From the NCBI GenBank assembly GCA_003223215.1, contig QHYH01000137.1, positions 36,959 to 100,958 on the forward strand: 64,000 nucleotides of DNA. Direction: 5' to 3'. Positions 1 through 9,520 of the stretch are shown here, in pieces. The position numbers and the translations under genes were made by a program. Positions within the stretch are counted from its first letter, which is position 1. Every line of letters starts with the position of its first letter. Source of the stretch: Acidobacteriota bacterium. Lineage in GTDB: Bacteria > Acidobacteriota > Terriglobia > Acidiferrales > UBA7541. Under the pieces are notes generated by a model. It was not told where the DNA came from. It saw nothing but the letters and a program-made list of their open reading frames with translations, and ran no database searches.

Positions 1-1
1 C

Positions 2-2665
2 AGTCAAGATGGCAATGCCTGGGACTATTTCAGTCACGACCAGGCACGATCGCGCGCGTATCGCTGGGGCGAAGACGGGCTCGCGGGTATTTCCGACGAT
101 CAACAATATCTATGCTTTGCCCTCGCGTTGTGGAACGGCCAGGACCCCATCCTGAAAGAGCGTCTCTTCGGCCTGACGAACGGTGAAGGTAATCACGGCG
201 AAGATGTCAAGGAGTACTACTTCTATCTGGACAGCACGCCAACGCACTCCTACATGAAATATCTCTACAAATATCCGCAGCGAGCATTCCCATACGACGA
301 CCTGGTAAAAAACAACCGGAAAAGAACGCGGAACGAGCTTGAGTACGAGCTGATCGATACTGGCATCTTTGAAGATGATCGCTATTTCGATGTGTTTGTG
401 GAATACGCCAAGGAGAAACCGGAAAACATCCTGGTTAGAATAACGATTTTCAATCGCGGGTCCGAGCCGGCTACGCTCGATCTGCTTCCGACGCTTTGGT
501 TTCGAAATGTTTGGTCCAGGAGACAAGGTGTCCCTCGGCCCGTGCTGCAAAAGGTACCAACCGGGGCAGGCAACAGTGTGATCTCCGCCTCTCACCCTGA
601 ATTAGGTGATCGTTTCTTGTACTGTGACGGCGCGGCTCGATTGCTTTTCACCGAGAATGAAACGAATAAGCAGCGTCTCTTTCAAGCGCCTAACCCGACG
701 CCCTATGTCAAGGACGGTATCAACGACTACATCGTCGATCGCCGCGAAGGGGCGGTAAACCCGCAAAACATTGGGACCAAAGCGGCTGCCCATTATCGGT
801 TGACCTTCGGACCGGGACAATTTCAAACCGTTCGCTTGCGTCTCAGCGACGTGGCGCCCCCATTACCGCCGCAACAAGACAGCCAATTCGCTTCTTTTGC
901 GACAAGCTTCGACGTAGTCATGCAGATGCGCGAGCGGGAAGCGGACACGTTCTATGCAGCGGTCATCCCGTCGTCGTTGACCGCCGACGAGGCGAATGTC
1001 ATGCGCCAAGCGCTTGCCGGGATGTTGTGGTCCAAGCAGTTTTACTACTACGACGTCGACCGGTGGCTCGAGGAGCATGACGTCGATCCTTTCAAAACGA
1101 ATCGGCGTGCAGCCCCGCGCAACGAGCACTGGCATCACATGTACAACGCGGACATCATCTCGATGCCGGACAAATGGGAATACCCTTGGTACGCCGCTTG
1201 GGACTTGGCCTTTCATGTTTTGGCTCTGCGTCTGGTTGACGAAGACTTTAGCAAGCAGCAGTTGGACCTCATGTTGCGCGACCATTATTTGCACCCCAAC
1301 GGCCAGCTACCTGCGTATGAGTGGAACTTCAGCGACGTCAATCCTCCGGTGCATGCCTGGTCCACGATCTTTGCTTACCGTGTCGAGAAAGCCCGGCAAG
1401 GCAAGGGTGACGTGGACTGGCTCGAGCGCAGCTTCCAGAAACTACTGCTAAACTTCACCTGGTGGGTGAACCGTAAGGACCGCACCGGTAGGAGCGCTTA
1501 CGAGGGCGGTTTCCTGGGGCTTGACAACGTCGGTGTGTTCGACCGCAGTGCGCCGCTTCCCACCGGGGGATACCTTGAACAAGCAGACGGTACGGCTTGG
1601 ATGGCGCTGTACTGCCAGAACATGCTAGAGATCGCCCTACAGTTGGCCCTGGAGAGACCAGCTTATACCGAGATGTGCATCAAGCTCGTCGAGCACTTCT
1701 TGTGGATTGCCGCGGCGCTGGTACATGGAGGCGAGAATGTTGGAATGTGGGATGAGGAGGACGGTTTTTTCTACGACATCCTGCGGCTGCCCGATGGCAG
1801 CGCTCAGCGCCTGAAAGTGCGTTCCATGGTGGGACTGCTTCCGCTGTGCGCCGTCACCGTGCTTGAGGGAGAACCTGTTGAGAAGTACCCGCGGCTCGGC
1901 AATGAATTTCGAAGATTTCTATCGAAGCGGCCCGAACTCACAGCTTTCATCCACGATCCAACGAAAACAGGTTGTATTGGCCGGCGGCTGGCCTCTATCT
2001 TGAACGAGAGCAAGCTTCGCAAGGTTCTCTCGAAGATGCTGGATGAGAATGAGTTTCTAAGTCCCTACGGCATTCGTGCTCTGTCCCGTTACCATGCCGA
2101 GCATCCTTACATTTTTCGTTCGGGTGATCAGGAGTACCGCGTGTCGTACTTGCCGGCAGAATCCGATAGTGCCATGTTCGGGGGCAATTCCAACTGGCGC
2201 GGTCCGATTTGGATGCCCGTCAACGCTCTGCTCATCCGCGCCCTGTTGCAGTATTACATGTACTACGGGAATGGTTTTATTGTAGAGTGCCCGACCGGGT
2301 CGGGGCGGCAGATGACGTTGTATCAGATCGCGCAAGAGTTGGCGCGCCGTCTCGCCAACATTTTCTTGCTAGACCAAGACGGTCGCAGGCCGGTGTACGG
2401 ACGAACCAAAAAGTTTCAAGAAGATCCCCACTGGCGAAATTGCGTCTCGTTCTACGAGTACTTCCACGGCGACAACGGCGCCGGCCTGGGAGCGAGCCAC
2501 CAGACCGGGTGGACGGGTCTGATTGCCGGCATCATGCATCTGTTTGCGACGACTACGCCCGAACAGGCTCTTGAGCTTGGCAAGGTCGCCGCAGTCACCA
2601 GCGCTTTGGAGGCGGCCCTAGCAGCGGCGCATGCCAAGGCTGGCGCCGCTTCCGGTCGCGGTTGA
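2..2665 (+). CDS. GH63-type glycosidase (mannosyl-oligosaccharide glucosidase-like), 5' truncated
   Basis: The frame is open from base 2, so the gene starts left of the window; 887 residues are visible and the TTG at 128 in the ORF track is internal. The visible N-terminus (WDYFSHDQARSRAYRWGEDG, then LKERLFGLTNGEGNHGEDVK) matches the bacterial GH63/MGH1-like family as I know it, which has an (alpha/alpha)6 barrel and hydrolyses alpha-glucosides. Aromatic- and acid-rich stretches such as WEYPWYAAWDLAFH and SNWRGPIWMPVNALL fit substrate-binding helices of that barrel. No signal peptide can be judged because the start is missing, so a cytoplasmic location is only likely. It ends in an Ala-rich tail. 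The family call is fairly firm; the substrate (trehalose-like, glucosylglycerate or another glucoside) cannot be read from the sequence. Confidence 0.8.
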   Translation, partial: SQDGNAWDYFSHDQARSRAYRWGEDGLAGISDDQQYLCFALALWNGQDPILKERLFGLTNGEGNHGEDVKEYYFYLDSTPTHSYMKYLYKYPQRAFPYDDLVKNNRKRTRNELEYELIDTGIFEDDRYFDVFVEYAKEKPENILVRITIFNRGSEPATLDLLPTLWFRNVWSRRQGVPRPVLQKVPTGAGNSVISASHPELGDRFLYCDGAARLLFTENETNKQRLFQAPNPTPYVKDGINDYIVDRREGAVNPQNIGTKAAAHYRLTFGPGQFQTVRLRLSDVAPPLPPQQDSQFASFATSFDVVMQMREREADTFYAAVIPSSLTADEANVMRQALAGMLWSKQFYYYDVDRWLEEHDVDPFKTNRRAAPRNEHWHHMYNADIISMPDKWEYPWYAAWDLAFHVLALRLVDEDFSKQQLDLMLRDHYLHPNGQLPAYEWNFSDVNPPVHAWSTIFAYRVEKARQGKGDVDWLERSFQKLLLNFTWWVNRKDRTGRSAYEGGFLGLDNVGVFDRSAPLPTGGYLEQADGTAWMALYCQNMLEIALQLALERPAYTEMCIKLVEHFLWIAAALVHGGENVGMWDEEDGFFYDILRLPDGSAQRLKVRSMVGLLPLCAVTVLEGEPVEKYPRLGNEFRRFLSKRPELTAFIHDPTKTGCIGRRLASILNESKLRKVLSKMLDENEFLSPYGIRALSRYHAEHPYIFRSGDQEYRVSYLPAESDSAMFGGNSNWRGPIWMPVNALLIRALLQYYMYYGNGFIVECPTGSGRQMTLYQIAQELARRLANIFLLDQDGRRPVYGRTKKFQEDPHWRNCVSFYEYFHGDNGAGLGASHQTGWTGLIAGIMHLFATTTPEQALELGKVAAVTSALEAALAAAHAKAGAASGRG

Positions 2666-2806
2666 CCCGCCAATAGGACGTAGTTGAAAAGCCCCGGTCT
2701 TTGAGGCTGCCGACACTGGCAAGAATGCCTCGGCGACAGCTAGACTTTACCTCATGATGCAACGGCGCGCCTAGGGACACTGGGCGTCAGGAGAAGAGGG
2801 GAGACC

Positions 2807-3217
2807 ATGAAAGCAGTCATTGTATTAATCACGGCAGTTCTCATCGCGGCGTGGGGGTGCGGAAAAATCTCATCTTCGGTTGAGGCGCAGAATCCGCCGC
2901 AGTTCAGCGGAACTTTCGCCTTTGGGAACGGACCGCTCGTTGGAGCCACCACCGCCACTAACGGTAGTCTCACCGGCAACATGGTCTTTGCAGGTTCCTG
3001 TCTTGCTCAAATCACGGGCACATATCAAGAAACGGGGCCGACCGCCTTTGGACAACTGACCGCCACACCTCTGACAGCCACGCCTCCAGCCACAACGACG
3101 TGCCCAGGCACGCCTGTTGTGTTTAGCTTTTTCGTGGCATTAAGCTCTAGCAAAGCGTATTTCAGCTTCAGCGTCGCGGGCACGAACAATCAATTTTCAG
3201 AAGAAGGATTCAAGTAA
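2807..3217 (+). CDS. small putative lipoprotein, function unknown
   Basis: This 136-residue protein starts with a short hydrophobic signal ending in AAWGC, a plausible lipobox with Cys18 as the lipidated residue. The rest is rich in Thr, Gly, Ala and Pro and looks like a small beta-sandwich of the kind seen in acidobacterial exported proteins. The ATG follows a purine-rich GAGGGGAGA Shine-Dalgarno stretch. It sits between the glycosidase and the convergent PPK2 gene and has no obvious operon partner. I do not recognise a named family. The lipoprotein call rests only on the signal and Cys, and a signal-peptidase I protein cleaved after VEA is an alternative. Confidence 0.6.
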   Translation: MKAVIVLITAVLIAAWGCGKISSSVEAQNPPQFSGTFAFGNGPLVGATTATNGSLTGNMVFAGSCLAQITGTYQETGPTAFGQLTATPLTATPPATTTCPGTPVVFSFFVALSSSKAYFSFSVAGTNNQFSEEGFK

Positions 3218-3301
3218 TGGTACGAAGCAGATGCTCGTCAAGGAGAAAGTGGGCCGAAGGGAGGCACAACCTGCGCCCCGGCTACGCTGGCCCGCCAACA
3301 A

Positions 3302-4111
3302 CTAGAACTTCTCAGCGACAAAGTGTCTCGCCCTTAGCGGGGCCTGGTCGTCATAACTCTCTTTATCCTTACGCTTAGGCAACTTCACTGTTTCGCGGGG
3401 CACCTTACCGTAAGGGATCATGCTCAACAAATGTGAGATGCAGTTAAGCCGGGCTCTCCTCTTATCGTCCGAACGAACGATGTACCAGGGCGCATGCTTT
3501 GTATCAGTGGCTTTCAGCATCTCATCGCGCGCTCGCGAGTACTCATACCAGCGGCGAAATGATTCCAGGTCCATCGGACTTAGCTTCCATTGACGGACCG
3601 GATCGCTGATGCGGGCCTCAAATCGGCGCTGCTGCTCTTTCTTTCCAACCTCCATCCAGTATTTAATGAGAATAACACCGCCATCCACGACGTAATTCTC
3701 GACTACGGGGCAGAGCTCCAAGAACCTGCTGTGTTCCTCCTTCGTGCAGAAACCCATCACATATTCCACGCCAGCACGGTTGTACCAGCTTCTATCGAAG
3801 ATTACGATCTCTCCCGCCGCAGGGAAATGCCTGATGTAGCGCTGGATGTATATTTGGCTCTTTTCCCGATCGGATGGAGCGGGCAGTGCTACAAGGCGGA
3901 ACACCCGTGGGCTGACCCGTTCGGTAATCGCACGAATGGTGCCGCCTTTGCCTGCGGCGTCACGACCTTCAAACACCACGACGACACGCAGACCCTTATA
4001 TTTGACCCAGTCCTGAAGCTTGCAAAGTTCAGCTTGAAGTCTGCTGAGCTCCTTTTCGTATTGTTTGCGCTTCAAACGGCCGTTAGCCTTGCCGTCATCC
4101 TTATTTCCCAT
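3302..4111 (-). CDS. ppk2: polyphosphate kinase 2 (PPK2 family)
   Basis: PPK2 enzymes use polyphosphate to phosphorylate nucleotides (or the reverse) in the cytoplasm. The 269-residue protein has the family Walker A GRDAAGKGG at about residues 49-57, followed by the Walker B/aspartate motif VIFDRSWYNRAGVE and a lid with conserved basic residues. Length and single-domain layout fit class I PPK2 (usually 230-300 residues); which nucleotide is preferred cannot be told from the sequence alone. The ATG is preceded by GGAGGAG at a good distance. It lies 26 nt downstream of the L,D-transpeptidase gene on the same strand, so it is probably the last gene of the SulP-transpeptidase-PPK2 unit. Confidence 0.93.
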   Translation of the reverse strand: MGNKDDGKANGRLKRKQYEKELSRLQAELCKLQDWVKYKGLRVVVVFEGRDAAGKGGTIRAITERVSPRVFRLVALPAPSDREKSQIYIQRYIRHFPAAGEIVIFDRSWYNRAGVEYVMGFCTKEEHSRFLELCPVVENYVVDGGVILIKYWMEVGKKEQQRRFEARISDPVRQWKLSPMDLESFRRWYEYSRARDEMLKATDTKHAPWYIVRSDDKRRARLNCISHLLSMIPYGKVPRETVKLPKRKDKESYDDQAPLRARHFVAEKF

Positions 4112-4137
4112 CGCGAATCACTCCTCCCGCAAAGCGA

Positions 4138-5892
4138 CTACCCGGGATAGGGGTATCCCTTGGCCAGTACCTTCTCAAGGGCGGCATCGTGGCCATAGAG
4201 ATCATCGAAGAAATGTACCCGTCCCTCTTCATCGACGACGGCCGTGCCGTAGAGGATGAGCACAGGGATCGGCTTGGTCAGGTTCACCTGGAAATTATCC
4301 TCTCCACCCTGCATCGCAGCGCGAACGCGCTCCAGACTCCACTCGGGCTTGTCTTTTAGAACCCAAGCAGCCAATTCGGCGGGCTTCTCCACGCGAATAC
4401 ATCCATGACTAAAATCCCGCCTGGCTCGTGCAAAGAGCTGCTGCGAAGGCGTGCTATGCAGGTAAACGTGGTACTCGTTCGGAAACATAAGTTTGACCAA
4501 ACCAAGGGCGTTCGTTGGCCCCGGCTTTTGTCGAATGGCCAGCTTGCCTGACTTGAGTTTCTGCAGAACGTCGTCGCTCGCCTGACCAGCGCTAACAAAG
4601 TGTCCATCCTGCGTGACAATTTCGTAGTTGTGCTTTGCGACGTAATTGACATCGCGCCGAATCGCGGGAACAAGTTCGGAGCGTTGGATACTTGGTGGCA
4701 CATTCCAGTACGGACGAAATACAACGAAACGCATGTCTTTCTCAAAGACAGGCGTCTCGTGCCGGAGTGCTTTGCCTACAACTACATTCATGGATAGAAC
4801 GCTTCGGCCAACATCGTCGTAAGTGCGCAGTCGAAATTCCGGAATATTTACCACTACCGGCGGCTGCGGGAACTCCTCAGGAACCCAGCGCCAACGCTCC
4901 AGCGTCAGCTGTAGTTGCCGTATCCGGAAACTCAAGGGCGTGTTGAGTTGCTTCAGAGTCTGTTCTCCGAGGAGCCCGTCTGGCGGAAGACCGTGGCGCT
5001 GCTGGAAGCGTTTCACCCCCTCCACGACCGCCCCATCGTAAAGAACGTCGGAGGGGACTGGTGTCTCTTTCGGCAGGTCCCCTAATAACTGAAGCAAACG
5101 TGTTAGGCGCACCACCCCGACGTACCGGTCTCCCGGTTCGAGCGTCTTGGAAGGAACGGGCAACTTCTCACTGTCATCTTGTTGGGCGATATCAAGGTAG
5201 TTGCGGAGCGCCGCCACGGTGCGCTTATACCCTGGAAAAGGCGGCTCGACCTCGGCCAGTGCTTCCTTGATATCTTGGCCAGTCACGAGACGATCACGAA
5301 TGAATCGCGGCAGGTCATACTTTTTGCTTTCGACGCTGAGGCCAAAACTGAAATGTCTGGGATTGACCTTCCCAATGTGCAGGTCAGAAACATAGCGCAT
5401 GACGCAAACCGAAAGAGCCGCATCGAAGCGCGCATCATTGCCTGCTTGGAACTCTCGTGCCAGCCGCTCCTTCCAGCGAGACCCGTCATAATCTTCCGTG
5501 TCCAATCCATTCCGGTCCGCCTGTTCGAAGACTTCGATGATGGCTAACGCTTGTGGCGTAGGCCGTCCTTGGTGAATCCACAACAAGCTAAAGGCGTTCG
5601 GCTCGTAAAGGCTCCGAAGGTGGTCCCGGTAGTCGGAAAAGTCAGGCCAGCGCAGATCTGTAAGACGGCCCGAGGTGATGATCTCGCGAAGCAAGCTGCT
5701 GTCCGACGAAGCGGGACGAGCGTCGCTGAATGTTTGGCCAACCGAAACAAACCAGTGGCCACGAGTGCCGGAGGTAAGGAAGACGACCGTAAAAAGGAGC
5801 ACGCCAAGCACTCGCCCTGCGCGTGCTTCAGTGCCAAGACGTGGCTTTCGGTGCTCTCCGGGCAAGGTCAAGTCCATTCGCGCCGCTTTCAT
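4138..5892 (-). CDS. L,D-transpeptidase, YcbB/LdtD type
   Basis: This enzyme class makes 3-3 cross-links in peptidoglycan, or attaches proteins to it, in the periplasm. The 584-residue protein has an N-terminal hydrophobic segment (about 29-42) acting as signal anchor, a long scaffold domain, a peptidoglycan-binding repeat at about 260-316 (GLPPDGLLGEQTL) and a YkuD catalytic domain with His479, His496 and Cys498 in SHGCIRVEKPAEL. This order and length match the large YcbB group rather than small ErfK/YbiS enzymes. The start codon overlaps the stop of the upstream SulP gene (ATGA), so the two are translationally coupled. Coupling a cell-wall enzyme to an anion transporter is unusual, and I see no functional reason for it beyond shared expression. 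Confidence 0.9.
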   Translation of the reverse strand: MKAARMDLTLPGEHRKPRLGTEARAGRVLGVLLFTVVFLTSGTRGHWFVSVGQTFSDARPASSDSSLLREIITSGRLTDLRWPDFSDYRDHLRSLYEPNAFSLLWIHQGRPTPQALAIIEVFEQADRNGLDTEDYDGSRWKERLAREFQAGNDARFDAALSVCVMRYVSDLHIGKVNPRHFSFGLSVESKKYDLPRFIRDRLVTGQDIKEALAEVEPPFPGYKRTVAALRNYLDIAQQDDSEKLPVPSKTLEPGDRYVGVVRLTRLLQLLGDLPKETPVPSDVLYDGAVVEGVKRFQQRHGLPPDGLLGEQTLKQLNTPLSFRIRQLQLTLERWRWVPEEFPQPPVVVNIPEFRLRTYDDVGRSVLSMNVVVGKALRHETPVFEKDMRFVVFRPYWNVPPSIQRSELVPAIRRDVNYVAKHNYEIVTQDGHFVSAGQASDDVLQKLKSGKLAIRQKPGPTNALGLVKLMFPNEYHVYLHSTPSQQLFARARRDFSHGCIRVEKPAELAAWVLKDKPEWSLERVRAAMQGGEDNFQVNLTKPIPVLILYGTAVVDEEGRVHFFDDLYGHDAALEKVLAKGYPYPG

Positions 5893-7622
5893 GGAGACTC
5901 GCTCCGGAGAGCTTGCATGCTCTGATAGGCCGTGATCACCTCACCGAATGTGGGGTAGAAAGGTATCTTGCGATCACCAGGGGCACGTCTCCGGGATTCC
6001 ACCCAGAGGCGCCATTCCGTCTGCCGGCCCGCGGCGGCCAGAAGCACGCCCCGCTCCCGCAAAGCGTCCGCAACTTCGTCTGCGGTGTAAAGTCCGCTGG
6101 CATCGACGAGCGTAATCGGGAGCATATCGAGCACGAGCCACTTCAGGGAAGGGCCCGCAGCGTCCGCAGCTGCCATCACTCCACGCTTAAAATAGGGGGC
6201 GTTGAAAAACACCAGTGGCGCATTGAAACGCAAAAGGGTCAGACCCGGTATGGTCGCGGCCTGGGGGTGACGCTCAATCGAATGAAAGCCTGGCAGGCCC
6301 TGCACTTCTCCGAGGATCTCGATCTTTGGGTGTGATACGAGTCTTATGAAACGTAGGATCGCCAAAACCACCGCAACGAGAATGGCCTGAATCGCGCCAA
6401 CTGCCACCACACCCAACGTGGCAAGGACCGATAATGCGAACTCCCGGTTGTCAATCCTATAGATTGTGCGTAGCGAGGGAACATCGATCAAAGACAGCGC
6501 GGCCTTGACGAGTACCGCACCGAGAGCCGCAACCGGGACATACCGTAGAGGGTCGGTAAAAAACAGCAGCACAACTGCGATGGTTGCGGCCGCGACAAGT
6601 CCGGTAAGCTGCGTTCGCCCGCCAGTCGAATCGCTAGTGGCGGTTCGAGAATCCGCACCACTGACGGCAAAACCTTGAGAAAGTCCGGAGGCAATATTGG
6701 CCACACCGAGGGCCGCGAATTCCCGGTCCGCGTCGATGTCGTATTTGTTTTTGGAGGCGAAGCTGCGCGAGGTCAGCATCATGCTCGAGAAGGTGACGAG
6801 CGCCAAACCTGCAGCATCTCCGAGAAGGCTGGGAAGCAAAGCCAGGGGAACCTGTGGAACTCGGACATGAGGAAGCCCGGCCGGCACGTCACCGACGGTC
6901 TTAACGCCCTGCCCTTCCAGACCCAGCACGCGAACGGCTATCGCCGCGACGATAATGGCCACGAGCGCTGCAGGAATCCCGCGAAACAGCCGTGGCGCGG
7001 CCAGCAAGACCAGAAATGTGCCCAAACCCACGGCGAGCGTAGGCCAATGCGTAAGCCCGAGCTTCTCAATGAATTCCGTCAGTCGCGGTACGATTCCTCC
7101 CATCGTTATGGAATAACCAAAGATCTTGCCAATCTGACCGAGAATGATGCTTAACGCGATTCCATTCAGGAACCCGACCAGGATTGGCTTCGACAAGAAA
7201 TCCGCCAGTGCGCCCAATTTCAAGAAGCTGGCTCCGATGCACAAGATGCCTGCCAGGACAGCCAGTGTTACGGATAAAGATTCGTAGAGCTGCTGATCGC
7301 CGGAGGCCAGAGGAGCCACCGCTGCCGTTACCAGGGCGCAGGTGGCTGCATCGGGGCCAATGATGAGTTGGCGAGAGGTTCCGAAGATCGCGTATGCGAG
7401 AAGGGGAAGGATGCTTGAATATAGCCCCACAGCAGGGTTGAATCCGGCGAGTTGTGCATAGGCCACACCCACCGGGAGCGCTACTGCGGCAACCGACAAT
7501 CCAGCGCGCAGATCCCAAGGGAGGTCCAATCGCTGATATTTCAGCAGGCTCGTCAAACCGGGAGCGATTCTCCCTAAATGCGGAGCCCGAATCATGCGAG
7601 ACGGACGCGTATCGCTGGTCAT
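5889..7622 (-). CDS. SulP family anion transporter with STAS domain
   Basis: SulP proteins are inner-membrane transporters or channels for sulfate, bicarbonate or other anions. The 577-residue protein has the N-terminal family signature around VAYAQLAGFNPAVGLYSS (about residues 55-72), some ten or more hydrophobic segments up to about residue 430, and a C-terminal STAS domain (about 450-560) holding the nucleotide-loop-like VLDMLPITLVDASG. The start at 7622 has only a weak Shine-Dalgarno; an internal ATG nine codons later is possible. It follows the porin by 70 nt on the same strand and overlaps the transpeptidase gene by 4 nt. The substrate cannot be assigned; the adjacent DcaP-like porin suggests an outer- and inner-membrane pair for an organic or inorganic anion, which is inference. 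Confidence 0.9.
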   Translation of the reverse strand: MTSDTRPSRMIRAPHLGRIAPGLTSLLKYQRLDLPWDLRAGLSVAAVALPVGVAYAQLAGFNPAVGLYSSILPLLAYAIFGTSRQLIIGPDAATCALVTAAVAPLASGDQQLYESLSVTLAVLAGILCIGASFLKLGALADFLSKPILVGFLNGIALSIILGQIGKIFGYSITMGGIVPRLTEFIEKLGLTHWPTLAVGLGTFLVLLAAPRLFRGIPAALVAIIVAAIAVRVLGLEGQGVKTVGDVPAGLPHVRVPQVPLALLPSLLGDAAGLALVTFSSMMLTSRSFASKNKYDIDADREFAALGVANIASGLSQGFAVSGADSRTATSDSTGGRTQLTGLVAAATIAVVLLFFTDPLRYVPVAALGAVLVKAALSLIDVPSLRTIYRIDNREFALSVLATLGVVAVGAIQAILVAVVLAILRFIRLVSHPKIEILGEVQGLPGFHSIERHPQAATIPGLTLLRFNAPLVFFNAPYFKRGVMAAADAAGPSLKWLVLDMLPITLVDASGLYTADEVADALRERGVLLAAAGRQTEWRLWVESRRRAPGDRKIPFYPTFGEVITAYQSMQALRSESP

Positions 7623-7692
7623 TTGAGCGGTCTCAAGAGGGTCTTTGCCTCACAAGTGAACCTGAGCCGCAAGGCTCACGGCGCAGAAACCT

Positions 7693-9168
7693 CTACCGGT
7701 CTGCGTCCACCTTCACGAAGCTGTACTTTGCGCTGAATTGAATGCGTGGCGCATTTGCCTTTAGGCCGCTTTGCTCCATTGCCCAGCCGTAGAGAAACTC
7801 CACGCCGACATTAAGCGACCCATACGGATTCCAAATCAAGTTGGAGCCCATGTAAGTGGCATGGTTATATGTGGCCGGGGCCGCTGAGGCGAGGAAGGCC
7901 GTATTGTTCACTGCGGCGTAGGAGTAGATGGCGCTAGACCGCAGCGTCTTCAGCCAATAATGCTGATAAGCTGCCTCAACTCCCACCGCGGGAGTAGCTT
8001 TCAGGCCCGTGGAGGATTTTGGTTCTGCGTCAATCCCCAGTCCGGAGGTGTCCTGGAGATACCGAGAGATTCCGTGCCCGAAGGCCAGGGCAAAGATTAC
8101 TTCGTCCTTGCCGAATGTCTCTAGCCCAGTGGAGACATTCACTCCCCATCCAAAAACAGAATCCGTTTTCGGCGTCGGTGTGGTTGGAACAAAAGCAGCG
8201 ATGGAACGAAATACTGCGGCGACCTGGAAATGTCCCCGTTCGAATTCCTGACGCAACCGGATCGCGCCATCCGGGCCAGGAGCATTGGGCTGGTTTGAGA
8301 ATTGCGGAGTCTTAAAGATTACGTCAGAACTGGGCTTCTCCACGGAGATGTACAGAGTCGTACTCGGTGTCAGCGCGAGTCCATAGCGCAGCTGCGGATT
8401 TCGCACGCTCACCATGCCGTTGGGTCCCTGGAAGTCCAGAGTGTCAGGGAATCCGTCCGGGTCCATGAAATTTGAAAAGGTTTGGCCAATCAGGACGTTC
8501 CTTGCCTGAGCGTAGGCATGACGTAAGCGGGGTGTAGTTGCATTAGTTCCAAAGAGATCGCCCTCGACGTAGAAGCGCACATCTCCAATGTTCGTGGTGG
8601 GAACTCTAAAGTCAAGACTCAGGCGTGTCGGACGGATCGAAACGGTCGTATTGTTCACGCCGACCACCGTCGGGATGGGAATCGAAGATGGGACGAACGC
8701 GTCCGTGTTTCCGGCTGGTTTGAGATCGTAGATGAAATCCGTTTTGAAGTAGCCACCAATCTTCAGGAGCGTCTCCGTACCCGGTAAGCGAAAAAAACCG
8801 TGGTATTTGGGATCAAGAGGAACGTTATTAAAACGCGCAGCAGCAACACTGTCCTCGGAGAAGGTAGTGTAGGTTGCCGTCGCCTCTCCCACTTGCTTGG
8901 AAGGGGCAGCTTGCGCCGGGGGCAGCGTTGCTTGGATGGTACCTTCCTGCGCGGCCGGCGGGGCTGCCGTGGGGGCGGCAGCCTCCGTCGCCTTGCTTCG
9001 CAGTTCGCCGAGCTGCGCCTCGAGCTTGCTCATTTGTTTGCGCAGTTCGTCGAGTTGTTTTTGCAGTTCTTCCACCTTTTGATTGGAATCCGACTGAGCC
9101 ATGGCCTGCGCCGGAAAGGCGGTTCCGGCAAGCAAAGCTATCGATAATACCAGTGTGCGGCCCTTCAT
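7693..9168 (-). CDS. DcaP-like outer-membrane porin
   Basis: DcaP-type porins are trimeric outer-membrane channels for small, often anionic solutes. The 491-residue protein has a clear signal peptide (MKGRTLVLSIALLAGTAFPAQAMAQ), a coiled-coil segment with heptad-like EELQKQLDELRKQMSKLEAQ at about 33-52, a Pro/Ala linker, and then a barrel starting with GGYFKTDFIYDLKPAGNTDA, which is the typical DcaP entry. Repeated alternating strands follow to a C-terminal FVKVDADR. The ATG is preceded by AGAGGTG. A palindrome-type site at 9338-9353 with a -10-like CAACCT at 9309-9314 points toward this gene. It heads a probable run with SulP, the transpeptidase and PPK2, separated from SulP by 70 nt containing only a small stem (GAGCC/GGCTC). 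Confidence 0.85.
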   Translation of the reverse strand: MKGRTLVLSIALLAGTAFPAQAMAQSDSNQKVEELQKQLDELRKQMSKLEAQLGELRSKATEAAAPTAAPPAAQEGTIQATLPPAQAAPSKQVGEATATYTTFSEDSVAAARFNNVPLDPKYHGFFRLPGTETLLKIGGYFKTDFIYDLKPAGNTDAFVPSSIPIPTVVGVNNTTVSIRPTRLSLDFRVPTTNIGDVRFYVEGDLFGTNATTPRLRHAYAQARNVLIGQTFSNFMDPDGFPDTLDFQGPNGMVSVRNPQLRYGLALTPSTTLYISVEKPSSDVIFKTPQFSNQPNAPGPDGAIRLRQEFERGHFQVAAVFRSIAAFVPTTPTPKTDSVFGWGVNVSTGLETFGKDEVIFALAFGHGISRYLQDTSGLGIDAEPKSSTGLKATPAVGVEAAYQHYWLKTLRSSAIYSYAAVNNTAFLASAAPATYNHATYMGSNLIWNPYGSLNVGVEFLYGWAMEQSGLKANAPRIQFSAKYSFVKVDADR

Positions 9169-9308
9169 TTAGCACCTCTTCCCCGGAATTCTTGCTATCG
9201 AGTTCGCTCGCATTTGGAACGAGTTTCCTCGCTACGTTCCACTCTGCTTGGACCGACCGGCGGGCGGAGCAGAATTGCGGCCAACACCTGGACAATTTCC
9301 AGTTAAGA

Positions 9309-9353
9309 AGGTTGGAATACGTCGCCAGAAGGCTCAACTGTCACTTCTTACAG
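9309..9353 (-). promoter_or_regulatory. envelope-regulon palindrome and -10, toward the porin gene
   Basis: Site CTGTCACTTCTTACAG lies at 9338-9353. Read on the minus strand, the -10-like CAACCT begins 23 nt after it. It matches the layout of the other sites in this window, though one half is imperfect. The rest of the 352-nt gap 9169-9520 shows no gene. Confidence 0.5.
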
Positions 9354-9520
9354 GGAAGATAGATTGGAAAGCCAGTCTGCTTTTGGGGTTACGACAACCT
9401 CGGCCAAACGGACACAACACGACCTAAGGTGATTCTCCTAGTCCAGCTTGCAGGCTCGTCCGGATTGTTGAGGGTCAAGCAAGATGCTATGGAAAAGGAA
9501 AACGGCCGAGGGCTAAAACC

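Noticed and set aside
2716-2731. CTGGCAAGAATGCCTC, similar to the recurring palindrome
   Set aside because: One half-site is imperfect at the outer bases and no TAnnnT lies 23-24 nt away on either side.
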